Both the position numbers and the translations under genes were made by a program. From Gammaproteobacteria bacterium UBA7803 (GTDB lineage Bacteria; Pseudomonadota; Gammaproteobacteria; Pseudomonadales; Azotimanducaceae): a stretch of DNA of 35,442 nucleotides. The stretch is from the NCBI GenBank assembly GCA_002480525.1, contig DLCH01000022.1, positions 1-35,442 on the forward strand, given 5' to 3'. A model generated the notes under the pieces. It was not told the DNA's origin. It searched no databases and saw nothing but the letters and a program-made list of their open reading frames with translations. Positions 15,531-25,269 of this stretch are shown piece by piece; position 1 is the stretch's first letter; each line of letters starts with the position of its first letter.

Positions 15531-15647
15531 CGGCTTTCTCGAATGATCCGGCCGAGAACTCTGCGCCGCCCGCCGTGAAGGCGCTGTCAACCCGGCCGGA
15601 CACCGCCGTTCACGGCTGCTTCACGAGCGGGCGGAGACCATACGGTC
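15531..15647. promoter_or_regulatory. divergent control region of the lipid island
   Basis: These 117 bases drive the desaturase operon leftward and the NTF2-like lipoprotein rightward. TTGACA on the minus strand (15590 to 15585) is a perfect -35, but no good -10 lies 16-18 bases on, which suggests activator control. An inverted repeat, GCCGTGAA (15572-15579) and TTCACGGC (15609-15616), brackets it. CTTCACGAGC at 15619-15628 is identical to a motif before folE2. Confidence 0.45.
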
Positions 15648-16232
15648 ATGCACACGTGCGCCCGCCTAATCGCCATCGTCGCCTTGGCCGCCGCCGCGGC
15701 CGGCTGCTCGCCGACCCGCGGACCGGGTTACGCCGACGCCTACCAGGCCGCGCTGGTCCGCATCCAGGGCACCAGCGAGGTGACCGACGCGATGACTGAC
15801 CGGTTCGTGACCTTCTTCAGCCACGGCAGCGCCGGCGACGGCGGCGAACCGGCAGACCCGGAAGCCCTGTACGGTGAGCCGCTGTACTTCAGCGACACGC
15901 TGCTGACCACCGACGACCGGGCAACGGCGCTCGCTCACCTGCGGCGCATGCACGCCGGCACGGAGTCCCTCGACGTGACCGTGCTCGACCGGCTGGTTCG
16001 GGGCCAGGACGTGTACCTGATCTGGCAGATGACGGCCGTGTTCACGCCGGTCTCCGGCGCCGTGACCTCCAACACCGTCGGCGTCACCCATCTGCGCTTC
16101 GACGCCGACGGCCGGATCATCCTTCACCAGGACTTCTGGGACAGCGCCGCCGGGCTGTACCAGCACGTGCCCGTGCTGGGCGGCCTGATCGGCGCCGTCC
16201 AGGGGAGGTTTCAGACCCATGAAAAGCAGTGA
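15648..16232 (+). CDS. lipoprotein with NTF2/SnoaL-like fold
   Basis: 194 residues. The N-terminal hydrophobic stretch ends in a lipobox (AAAAAGC), so lipid attachment at Cys20 and anchoring to a membrane are predicted. The remainder resembles nuclear transport factor 2-like proteins: TDRFVTFFSH, then DRATALAHLRRMHAG, VLDRLVRGQDVYLIWQMTAVF and THLRFDADGRIILHQDFWD. Such cone-shaped folds bind hydrophobic ligands. Homologues accompany DUF1365/Cfa clusters, so a link to modified lipids is reasonable but inferred. The start at 15648 has GGAGA about 10 bases upstream. It overlaps the DUF6134 gene by 14 bases. Confidence 0.8.
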   Translation: MHTCARLIAIVALAAAAAGCSPTRGPGYADAYQAALVRIQGTSEVTDAMTDRFVTFFSHGSAGDGGEPADPEALYGEPLYFSDTLLTTDDRATALAHLRRMHAGTESLDVTVLDRLVRGQDVYLIWQMTAVFTPVSGAVTSNTVGVTHLRFDADGRIILHQDFWDSAAGLYQHVPVLGGLIGAVQGRFQTHEKQ

Positions 16233-16950
16233 CGTCGTCGCCCGCACGGCCCTGACCGCCGTCCTCACGGCGGCGGCCTTCTGGTCCCCCGCGGCGCTGG
16301 CCGCCGAGCCGACCGCCACCGAATACCGGTTCGCCGTCTACTACGGCGATCGCCGGATCGGCGAGCACCGCTACGAGATCGTCCAGGACGGCGACGCCAC
16401 CCGGGTTCGCTCCCGGGCGGACTTCCAGGTGAAGCTGCTGTTCATCAACGCCTACCGCTACGAGCACCAGGCCAACGAGCTGTGGCGCGGCGGCTGCCTG
16501 ACCGGGCTGCGCTCGGTCACCGACGACAACGGCAGGCGCTACGAGGTGGACGCCCAGCCCCGGGAGACCGGGCTGGTCCTGACCCGCCATGCCCCCGAAC
16601 GGGCCCAGGTCACCCTGGACGCCGACTGTCCCGCCTCCTTCGCCTACTGGGATCGCGAGCGTCTGGGCAGGGACCGGCTGATCAACTCGCAGAACGGCGA
16701 GGCCGTGGCCGCCAGGCTGGAGGCGCGCGGCACCGACACGGTGGACGGCGTCGACGCGCGGCGCTACCGGCTGGAAACGGACGGGCTCGCCCCCATCGAC
16801 CTGTGGTACGACGCGAGCGACGACACCTGGCTGCGGCTGGAAACCACCCGGGAGGGCGCGACCCTCAGGTACCGCCTGCAGGAGGTCACGCGCCGCACCG
16901 CCGAGGCCATCGAGCCCGACCAGGGCACGCCGGAGCCGCCGGGGGTCTGA
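16219..16950 (+). CDS. secreted DUF6134-family protein
   Basis: 243 residues with a signal peptide (cleavage after AALA, near residue 29). The mature part (YRFAVYYGDRRIGEHRYEIVQDGDATRVRSRADFQVKLLFINAYRYEH) matches the DUF6134 family of beta-rich periplasmic proteins, which occur next to NTF2-like and Cfa-cluster genes. It looks like a lipid-binding sandwich but has no proven function. Start overlaps the previous gene by 14 bases and has GGGAGG 10 bases upstream. Ends 9 bases before the convergent phosphodiesterase gene, with no terminator-like hairpin between. Confidence 0.78.
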   Translation: MKSSDVVARTALTAVLTAAAFWSPAALAAEPTATEYRFAVYYGDRRIGEHRYEIVQDGDATRVRSRADFQVKLLFINAYRYEHQANELWRGGCLTGLRSVTDDNGRRYEVDAQPRETGLVLTRHAPERAQVTLDADCPASFAYWDRERLGRDRLINSQNGEAVAARLEARGTDTVDGVDARRYRLETDGLAPIDLWYDASDDTWLRLETTREGATLRYRLQEVTRRTAEAIEPDQGTPEPPGV

Positions 16951-16959
16951 CGCGCCCGG

Positions 16960-18261
16960 TCACGGCGCCCCGTCGCCGAGCAGATGCTCGCCGATACCGC
17001 GCACCGACCGACCTTCGGACTGGCGCGGCGGCTCGATGCCAAGCAGCCGCGCCACGGTGGGCGCCACGTCCACCTGATGCACCTCCGGCACCACCAGATC
17101 CCGGGGCACGCCACGGCCCATGGCGAAGAACACCCCCGCCATGTCCGGCAGCGACGGATCGTAGCCGTGGCCGCCAAAGTCTCCGCCGACGGCGAAGTAC
17201 AGCTTCGCCAACCAGGACGACAGCCCGCCCGGACGCGTGAAGGAATACGGCGGCTCCGTCACCACCACCAGGTCGCCGCTGCGCCGCGGATGGGCCAGCC
17301 GCCACTCGGAGGGCACGTCCTCGCGGCGGAAGGCCCGGGCCGGCTCGAGGACGGAGGCCGCCGCCAGCGCCGCCGCAGCGTCGGCGGGATCCTCCAGATA
17401 GACCTGGGCGACGGCGCTGCCGACCACCGTGGCTTCGATGCCGGCGTCCGCGAGCACGCCCGCCAGATCCAGATGGCGGCTCCAGCTCGTCATGCCGTGA
17501 TCCGACACCAGGATCAGCGTGGTCCGGTCCCAGAGGCCGAGGGCGTCCATGCCGGCGAGCAGCCGGCCGAGCTGGGCGTCGTCGGCCTCGAGGGCGTCCG
17601 CCACCGCGTCGCTGTCCGGGCCGTGATCGTGACCGGCACCGTCGGCGCCGCCCCAGTAGCTCATGATCAGCCGCGGCCGTTCCTCCGGCGGCAGCGCCAG
17701 CCACTCGAGGAGCTGGTCGACCTTGGCCGAGGTCGGGCGGTCGCCGTCGAAGGGGGCGATGCGGTAGCGGGTGCCCTGACCGCGCCAGTCGGACTCGGAA
17801 CCGACCCAGAAATAGGTGGCCGCCGGCACGCCCTGGCGCTCCGCCGCGATCCACAGCGGCTCGGCCTCGATCCAGTCGGCGTCGGGGCTGTAGCTGTAGC
17901 GGCCGCGTTCCGGGTCGTAGAAGCGGTTGTCGATGATGCCGTGAACGTCCGGATAGGTGCCGGTGGCCAGGGACACATGTCCCGGGAAGGTATTGGACGG
18001 ATAGACCGGCACCAGCCGGCCGGCCCGCAGACCTTCGCGCTCGAGGCGCGCCAGGTTCGGCAGGGCGTGCCGGTCGGGATAGTCGTGGCGCACGCCGTCC
18101 CAGGACAGCACCACCACCACGGGCTCGGCCCCGGCGACGCCGGGCGCGGCAGCGGCGGCGGTGACCGCGCCGGCGGCGGCAGTGGCCACGACGGCGGCCC
18201 ACAGGACGACGGCCAGCGCCCCGAGCACGCCTCGCAGCCGGGGACGGCGGCTGCCGATCAT
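16960..18261 (-). CDS. NPP-type ectonucleotide pyrophosphatase/phosphodiesterase (alkaline phosphatase superfamily)
   Basis: 433 residues with an N-terminal hydrophobic export segment (about 10-40). Metal and nucleophile residues of the NPP family are all visible: Asp55 in SWDGVRHD, nucleophile Thr91 in YPSNTFPGHVSLATG, Asp207 and His211 in DGAGHDHGPDS, Asp254-His255 in SDHGM, and a late His in GGHGYD. The enzyme should hydrolyse phosphodiester or pyrophosphate bonds of nucleotides or lysophospholipids outside the cytoplasm, with two zinc ions. Substrate class is open. Its ATG overlaps the stop of the cyclo-ligase-like gene (ATGA), so the two are cotranscribed. Confidence 0.9.
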   Translation of the reverse strand: MIGSRRPRLRGVLGALAVVLWAAVVATAAAGAVTAAAAAPGVAGAEPVVVVLSWDGVRHDYPDRHALPNLARLEREGLRAGRLVPVYPSNTFPGHVSLATGTYPDVHGIIDNRFYDPERGRYSYSPDADWIEAEPLWIAAERQGVPAATYFWVGSESDWRGQGTRYRIAPFDGDRPTSAKVDQLLEWLALPPEERPRLIMSYWGGADGAGHDHGPDSDAVADALEADDAQLGRLLAGMDALGLWDRTTLILVSDHGMTSWSRHLDLAGVLADAGIEATVVGSAVAQVYLEDPADAAAALAAASVLEPARAFRREDVPSEWRLAHPRRSGDLVVVTEPPYSFTRPGGLSSWLAKLYFAVGGDFGGHGYDPSLPDMAGVFFAMGRGVPRDLVVPEVHQVDVAPTVARLLGIEPPRQSEGRSVRGIGEHLLGDGAP

Positions 18262-19010
18262 CGGCCCGCCTCCCGCCGCCGCGCCTGCACGGCCTGCAGG
18301 TCGCGGAGGATCGGCATGGCGTCGAGATCGTCCTCGGACAGGCGCGACCAGTCGATGCCGGCCGGCGCCGGCGGCGGCTCCGCCACCCGGAGGGTGCGGG
18401 TGGGCGTGCAGATCAGCGACAGCGGGATGTCGTTGGCCTCGATGGGAAAGCCCGCCACCACCTGCAGATCGTGCACCGTGGTGGCCACCGGCACGGCGTC
18501 GAAGCCGAGCTCCCGGAGGATGGCGAACTCGAGGTCGCTGTAGCCCTCGCCCTTGCCGGCCCGGCGGCCGTCGACGGTGACCGCGGCGCAGCCGGTGACG
18601 ATGGCGTCCAGCGCCGGCATGTCCTCCAGCGGCACGATCTCCGAGTACTCCGTCATGGTGGCAAGCGCCGCCGCCCGGGCCAGCTCGCCCCGAGGAATGC
18701 GCGCCGGATCGAGCCGGTGGAAGCCGCCCTTGAGCCGCGGCGTGGGCACGAACACCACCGCACCGCGGGCGAGGGCCAGCTCGCGCACGGGCCGCTGGGG
18801 CGAATCGGGATTGATCTTGAGCGTGCGGGCGTCGCGCCACGGCGGCTCCTCGAACAGCCGGCGCGCCGCGGCTTCGGCGCCGGCGAAGTTCGGTATGCGG
18901 CCGTGGGGCGGAAACGGAAACCGCGCCGCGCCCTGATCCTGCAGGGCGTCCCAGGACCACTGGCGGGCGTCGGACTTGCTGGCGAACCGGAGCTCGCGGG
19001 CCTCGCTCAT
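18258..19010 (-). CDS. 5-formyltetrahydrofolate cyclo-ligase-family protein
   Basis: 250 residues. The family motif GKGEGYSDLEFAILRELGF (about residues 172-190) corresponds to the GKGxGYYD phosphate/folate loop, and VFVPTPRLKGGFHRLDP and the late AVPVATTVHDLQVV fit the MTHFSD-like branch, longer than standard YgfA. Standard members convert 5-formyl-THF to 5,10-methenyl-THF using ATP; this branch is less studied, so activity is inferred. First gene of a two-gene unit with the phosphodiesterase. The ATG lies 33 bases beyond an inverted repeat shared with the divergent MFS gene. Confidence 0.8.
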   Translation of the reverse strand: MSEARELRFASKSDARQWSWDALQDQGAARFPFPPHGRIPNFAGAEAAARRLFEEPPWRDARTLKINPDSPQRPVRELALARGAVVFVPTPRLKGGFHRLDPARIPRGELARAAALATMTEYSEIVPLEDMPALDAIVTGCAAVTVDGRRAGKGEGYSDLEFAILRELGFDAVPVATTVHDLQVVAGFPIEANDIPLSLICTPTRTLRVAEPPPAPAGIDWSRLSEDDLDAMPILRDLQAVQARRREAGR

Positions 19011-19042
19011 GGGTCGATCACATGCTCGCTGGTCGGGTCCTC

Positions 19043-19075
19043 AGTGTACTGGCACGGTGTGACAATCAGTACACT
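19043..19075. promoter_or_regulatory. symmetric divergent promoter with 9-bp inverted repeat
   Basis: AGTGTACTG (19043-19051) and CAGTACACT (19067-19075) are perfect inverted arms with a 15-base spacer, centred between genes starting at 19010 (minus) and 19110 (plus). Each arm contains TACACT, a plausible -10 reading outward, and each would give a leader of about 27 bases. No -35 match is seen, so a regulator bound at the repeat probably governs both directions. Confidence 0.55.
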
Positions 19076-19109
19076 CTGCCCTTCACCCGCCCGGGCCCAT
19101 GGTCATCGG

Positions 19110-20432
19110 ATGATCCAGTACATCGTCGCACGCTATCCGGCCCTGGGCTTTCCCCTGTACCGGCGCTACTGGCTGGCGTCCTTCGCCTCGGTGGGCGCGA
19201 CCCAGCTCATCACCCTGGGACAGGGCTGGCTGATCTTCGAGCTGTCCGGCTCGGCGGTGCAGCTCGGGCTGCTCGGCGCGGCGGCGGCGCTGCCTAACAT
19301 CCTGATGACCCTGGCGGGCGGGGTGATCGCCGACCGCTTCGACAAGCGCCGGATACTGATGTGCACCAGTCTCGCCACCACGCTGCTGCTGGCGACCCTG
19401 GCGTGGCTCGACGCCACCGACCGGGTGGCGGTGTGGCACGTGCTGACGGTGGCGGCGCTGGTGTCGCTGATCACCGGCCTCGACTGGCCTGTGCGGGTGT
19501 CGCTGTATCCCCAGCTCATCGAGCGCAGCGCGTTCATGAGCGCGGTGGCGCTCAACTCGTTCATCTGGCAGGCGACGCGGATGGCGGTGCCCGCCGCCGG
19601 CGGCGTGGTGATCGCCGCCACCGACACGTCGGTGGTGTTCGCCGCCGGCGCGGCCGGCTTCTTCGTGATGTTCGCGGTGATCACCAGCATTCCGATCCGC
19701 CACACCCCAGTGGCGCCCGGCTCGCCCTGGCAGCAGGTGCGCGAGGGGGTCGGCTACATCTGGCACACGCCGCTGTTCCGCTGGCTGATCCTGACTACGT
19801 TCGTCGGCATGTTCTTCTCCCAGTCGGTGAACCAGATCATGCCGGTGTTCGCGGCCGCGCTGGATTCCGGCGAGACCGGCTTCGGCTATCTGCTGTCCGC
19901 CGGCGGCGTGGGGTCGGTCACCGGCACGCTGCTGATCGGCGGCATCCACCGGTTCCGACGGCTCGGTGCCATGATGCTCGGCGGCGCCGCCTGCGCGGCG
20001 CTGACCATGATGGGCTTCGCCGCCCTGGCCACGAACGGCTGGTTCGCCGCCTCGCTGGCGGCGGTGTTCCTGGCGTCGCTGTTCGCCTCGGTGTTCATGA
20101 TCAGCTCCATGACGGTCATGCAGCTCACCGTGCCCGACCGGCTGCGGGGCCGGGTCATGGGCATTCACACCATGGGCTTCAGCCTGATGCCCCTCGGGGG
20201 CCTGCTGCTGGGCGCGCTGGTGGAACGGCTCGGCGCCGCGCCGGCGGTGTGGATCGGCAGCGGCGTGTATCTCGCGGTGGTGGCCTGGGTGGCGGTGGCG
20301 CGGCCGGTGATCCGCAGCCTGGACGGCCGCGGCGTGGGCGTCACCGACGACGCGGCGCCGGGTGGCGACGGAACCGGCCACCGCCCGGCGGACGCTCAAC
20401 GGCCGGGAACGGCCGAGGAGTCCACCGCATGA
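19110..20432 (+). CDS. MFS exporter (EntS/MFS_3-like)
   Basis: 440 residues with about twelve transmembrane helices. The cytoplasmic loop GGVIADRFDKRRILM between helices 2 and 3 is the major-facilitator signature, and RLRGRVMGIHTMGFSLMPLGGLLLG in the second half is typical of the MFS_3 group that includes the enterobactin exporter EntS. It likely expels a small molecule using the proton gradient; the cargo is unknown. ATG 19110 is the only in-frame start near the first helix; its ribosome site is weak. The last 40 residues are a polar, poorly conserved tail. Overlaps the DUF2905 gene by ATGA. Confidence 0.87.
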   Translation: MIQYIVARYPALGFPLYRRYWLASFASVGATQLITLGQGWLIFELSGSAVQLGLLGAAAALPNILMTLAGGVIADRFDKRRILMCTSLATTLLLATLAWLDATDRVAVWHVLTVAALVSLITGLDWPVRVSLYPQLIERSAFMSAVALNSFIWQATRMAVPAAGGVVIAATDTSVVFAAGAAGFFVMFAVITSIPIRHTPVAPGSPWQQVREGVGYIWHTPLFRWLILTTFVGMFFSQSVNQIMPVFAAALDSGETGFGYLLSAGGVGSVTGTLLIGGIHRFRRLGAMMLGGAACAALTMMGFAALATNGWFAASLAAVFLASLFASVFMISSMTVMQLTVPDRLRGRVMGIHTMGFSLMPLGGLLLGALVERLGAAPAVWIGSGVYLAVVAWVAVARPVIRSLDGRGVGVTDDAAPGGDGTGHRPADAQRPGTAEESTA

Positions 20433-20644
20433 GCGATCTGGGGAAATGGATCATGCTGGCCGGCGCGGTGCTGGTGGTGATCGGGCTGCTGGTGCAGACC
20501 GGGGCGCTGTCCTGGTTCGGCCGGCTGCCCGGGGACATCCGCATCGAGCGGCCGAACGCTTCCTTCTACTTCCCGATCACCTCGATGATTCTGCTGTCGG
20601 TGGCGCTGTCGCTGATCGCCCATCTGGTGCGCCGGTTCTTCTGA
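20429..20644 (+). CDS. DUF2905 small membrane protein
   Basis: 71 residues with two transmembrane helices (about 5-27 and 47-68) joined by WFGRLPGDIRIERPNASFYFPI, which is the DUF2905 signature. Function unknown; widespread in bacteria. Its ATG overlaps the MFS stop and GAGGAG lies 9 bases upstream, so it is coupled to the exporter. Confidence 0.9.
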   Translation: MSDLGKWIMLAGAVLVVIGLLVQTGALSWFGRLPGDIRIERPNASFYFPITSMILLSVALSLIAHLVRRFF

Positions 20645-20656
20645 ACGGGCGGCTGA

Positions 20657-20690
20657 GCCGGCGGCCCGGCCGGCGGCCCGGCCGACGGCC
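20657..20690. terminator. GC-rich tandem repeat between convergent genes
   Basis: The 52-base gap between two convergent genes contains two copies of CCGGCGGCCCGG in tandem plus further CCGGCC words, allowing several overlapping hairpins. Probably a two-way transcription stop; there is no T tract. Confidence 0.35.
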
Positions 20691-20696
20691 GCGCCG

Positions 20697-21434
20697 TCAG
20701 CCGTTGGCGGCGCGGCGCTCCTGGGCCAGCTCGAGCTGCTGCTCCAGCGCCTTCAGGGCATGATGCTGGAGCTCCCGCTCCCGGGTCAGCTCGGTGACCC
20801 GGCGCTGCTCGCCGGCCAGGGCGTTCTGCGCCGACGCCAGAGCGGCGCGGGTTTCCTCGAGCTCGGCTTCCAGGGCTTCGATCTCTGCCTCGGTGACCGT
20901 GGGCGGCGTCCCGGCGTCTGCGGACTGGTCCGCGCCGTCGGCGGCCGGGCCCGGTTGTTCCGGCAGAGTGGCAGGCGCACCGTGCGCGTCCGATGCCGGC
21001 GCCGGGTCTGCCGCGACGACGGTGCCTCCCGCGTGCGGGTCGCCCGGATGCAGCGCCAGCTCGTCCTCCGCGGCCGTGTGGTCCGGCGTCTCGGGGGTTC
21101 CCGCGGCCTCGATCTCCGCCAGGCGCTGACGCAGATCGGCGCAGGCCCGTTCCAGCTCGGTCACGGCGCGGTCTCTGGCCGCGACGGTCTCCTCGTGGGC
21201 GGCGACGGCCTCGTCCCGGGCGGCAAGCTCCCGGCCGAGGACCTCGACGCGCTCTTCCCGGGCGCGCAGCGCGGTCTCCATCTGGGGCAGACGGCTGCGG
21301 GCGTCCAGCAGCGCCTTCTCCAGCTCGGCTTCCCGGCCGGTGGCCTGCTGGTGGCGCCACAGCCAGCCGGCGGCGGCGCCGAGGCCCAGCGCCAGCAGCA
21401 GGTACACGAAAATCTTGGCGATGAGGAAAATCAC
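20697..21434 (-). CDS. membrane-anchored coiled-coil protein
   Basis: 245 residues of unknown family. One transmembrane helix (about residues 3-26) is followed by a long heptad-rich helix (roughly 35-110: ELEKALLDARSRLPQMETALRAREERVEVL and on). A low-complexity Ala/Pro/Asp linker (about 115-175) leads to a second coiled coil (about 180-240). The layout suggests a scaffold reaching away from the inner membrane. Its ATG overlaps the stop of the BON-OmpA gene, so the two proteins are made together and may form one envelope structure. No enzyme motif is present. Confidence 0.75.
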   Translation of the reverse strand: MIFLIAKIFVYLLLALGLGAAAGWLWRHQQATGREAELEKALLDARSRLPQMETALRAREERVEVLGRELAARDEAVAAHEETVAARDRAVTELERACADLRQRLAEIEAAGTPETPDHTAAEDELALHPGDPHAGGTVVAADPAPASDAHGAPATLPEQPGPAADGADQSADAGTPPTVTEAEIEALEAELEETRAALASAQNALAGEQRRVTELTRERELQHHALKALEQQLELAQERRAANG

Positions 21435-22138
21435 GCGTCCTCTCCTGTGGTGCCGCGGTCACCCGTGGCGCCGCCGTTCGCGGCGACGATCCGGAACTCC
21501 ACCCGGCGGTTGGCGGCTCGGCCCGCTTCCGTGGCGTTGTCGGCCACGGGCTGGGTCTCGCCGTAGCCGACGGCGCGGAGCTGGTCGGCGGGCACGCCGC
21601 TGCCGACCAGGTAGCGCACCACGGCTTCGGCCCGGCGCTGGCTGAGGGCCTGGTTGACGGCGGCGTCGCCGCGGTCGTCGGTGTGGCTGGCCACCTCGAA
21701 GCTGGCGCCGCAGCCCCGGGCGATGCTGGCGACCATGGCGAGCACCGCCAGGCTGCCGGTGGTGAGCTCGGCCTGGCCGGACTTAAAGGTCACCTGCCGG
21801 TCCTCGAGGTACTCGTCCACCCGTTTCTGGCAGGTGCCGGACTCGCCGATGATGGCGATGCGGTTGTCGACGCTGCTGACCCCGGGAATGCCGGCGGCCA
21901 GCTCGCCGGCCTGATCCCGGGCCACGGAATCCGGCGCGGCGCCGGTGAGCACCAGGGACTGTCCCCGGCCCTCGACGCTGACCCAGAACAGGTCCTCGCG
22001 CTCCACCGCCGCCACCGCGGCCGTGGTGATCTCGCTCTGGATGGCCGAGGCTTTGGTGAATGTCGCCGCGAACACCAGGCACAGGAACAGCGCGCCGGTG
22101 GCGGTGAGGATCTCGAAGCGCGAGAAGTTTAAGTCCAT
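21431..22138 (-). CDS. BON-OmpA envelope protein
   Basis: 235 residues. A transmembrane helix (about 9-27) anchors it, a BON-like domain follows (about 35-97, VEGRGQSLVLTGAAPDSVARDQAGELAAGIPGVSSVDNRI), and an OmpA/MotB peptidoglycan-binding domain occupies about 105-220. The diaminopimelate-binding set is visible in SHTDDRGDAAVNQALSQRRAEAVVRYL and the Arg of AANRRVEFRI. Two Cys (about 103 and 143) may form a disulfide in the periplasm. The BON plus OmpA combination recalls ArfA of mycobacteria. It probably tethers the inner membrane to the cell wall together with the coupled coiled-coil protein. Confidence 0.85.
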   Translation of the reverse strand: MDLNFSRFEILTATGALFLCLVFAATFTKASAIQSEITTAAVAAVEREDLFWVSVEGRGQSLVLTGAAPDSVARDQAGELAAGIPGVSSVDNRIAIIGESGTCQKRVDEYLEDRQVTFKSGQAELTTGSLAVLAMVASIARGCGASFEVASHTDDRGDAAVNQALSQRRAEAVVRYLVGSGVPADQLRAVGYGETQPVADNATEAGRAANRRVEFRIVAANGGATGDRGTTGEDA

Positions 22139-22254
22139 AGGCTGGTCGGACCTGTGCCGTGACCGCGAGTATGGCCAGCGGCGGTCGTTCGTGGCGTTAA
22201 CCAGTTCGCACCGCGGCCGGGCCCGCCCGACGCCGGGCAGGGGTTTACCCGATA

Positions 22255-22260
22255 AGTATA
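22255..22260 (-). promoter_or_regulatory. possible -10 for the BON-OmpA operon
   Basis: TATACT on the minus strand, directly after the aceE terminator's run of T. A start here would give a leader of about 110 bases. No -35 match is seen in the GC-rich hairpin upstream. Confidence 0.3.
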
Positions 22261-22266
22261 GAAAAG

Positions 22267-22303
22267 CCCTGCCGGCCCGCCGGGACCGCCGCCCGGCGGC
22301 GGC
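22267..22303 (-). terminator. aceE terminator
   Basis: On the minus strand, just after the aceE stop, CCGCCG-CCGGG-CGGCGG forms a strong stem, followed by a second GC block (CCGG-CGGG-CCGG) and then CAGGGCTTTT. The GC hairpins followed by four T make this the most terminator-like site in the window. Confidence 0.55.
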
Positions 22304-22306
22304 CGG

Positions 22307-25051
<2,745 letters not shown>

Positions 25052-25269
25052 GGCGGCGGTCTCGCGGTGGATGGCTGGCGGGACAAACTACGGCATGGCG
25101 GGGAGCGGGTAAATCCCCGGTCCGGCTGCACCGGGTCCGGCGCGGTCGCCGCCGGAGGGCGCGCGGCCTCCACGGGGCTCGTGGCTCCGGCCCGGCGCGT
25201 CGTCCCGACCCGGCGAGGCTCTGGTAGACTCGGCGGTGGATTGAAACGCCTTATGGAAGGGGAGACACC
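25052..25269. promoter_or_regulatory. divergent region between aceE and the PQQ dehydrogenase gene
   Basis: The 218 bases hold an extended -10 for rightward transcription, TGGTAGACT at 25222-25230, with a leader of about 33 bases to the ATG and a strong ribosome site (AAGGGGAGA). For aceE no convincing promoter or ribosome site is seen; GAGACC about 8-13 bases upstream is the best candidate. No operator-like repeat was noticed. Confidence 0.4.

Noticed and set aside
15544..15549. TGATCC as a possible -35 for a ChrR-type sigma-E promoter of the lipid island
   Set aside because: The word matches what I recall of the Rhodobacter sigma-E -35, but no TAAGA-like -10 lies 16-19 bases downstream, and neither RpoE nor ChrR is encoded here.
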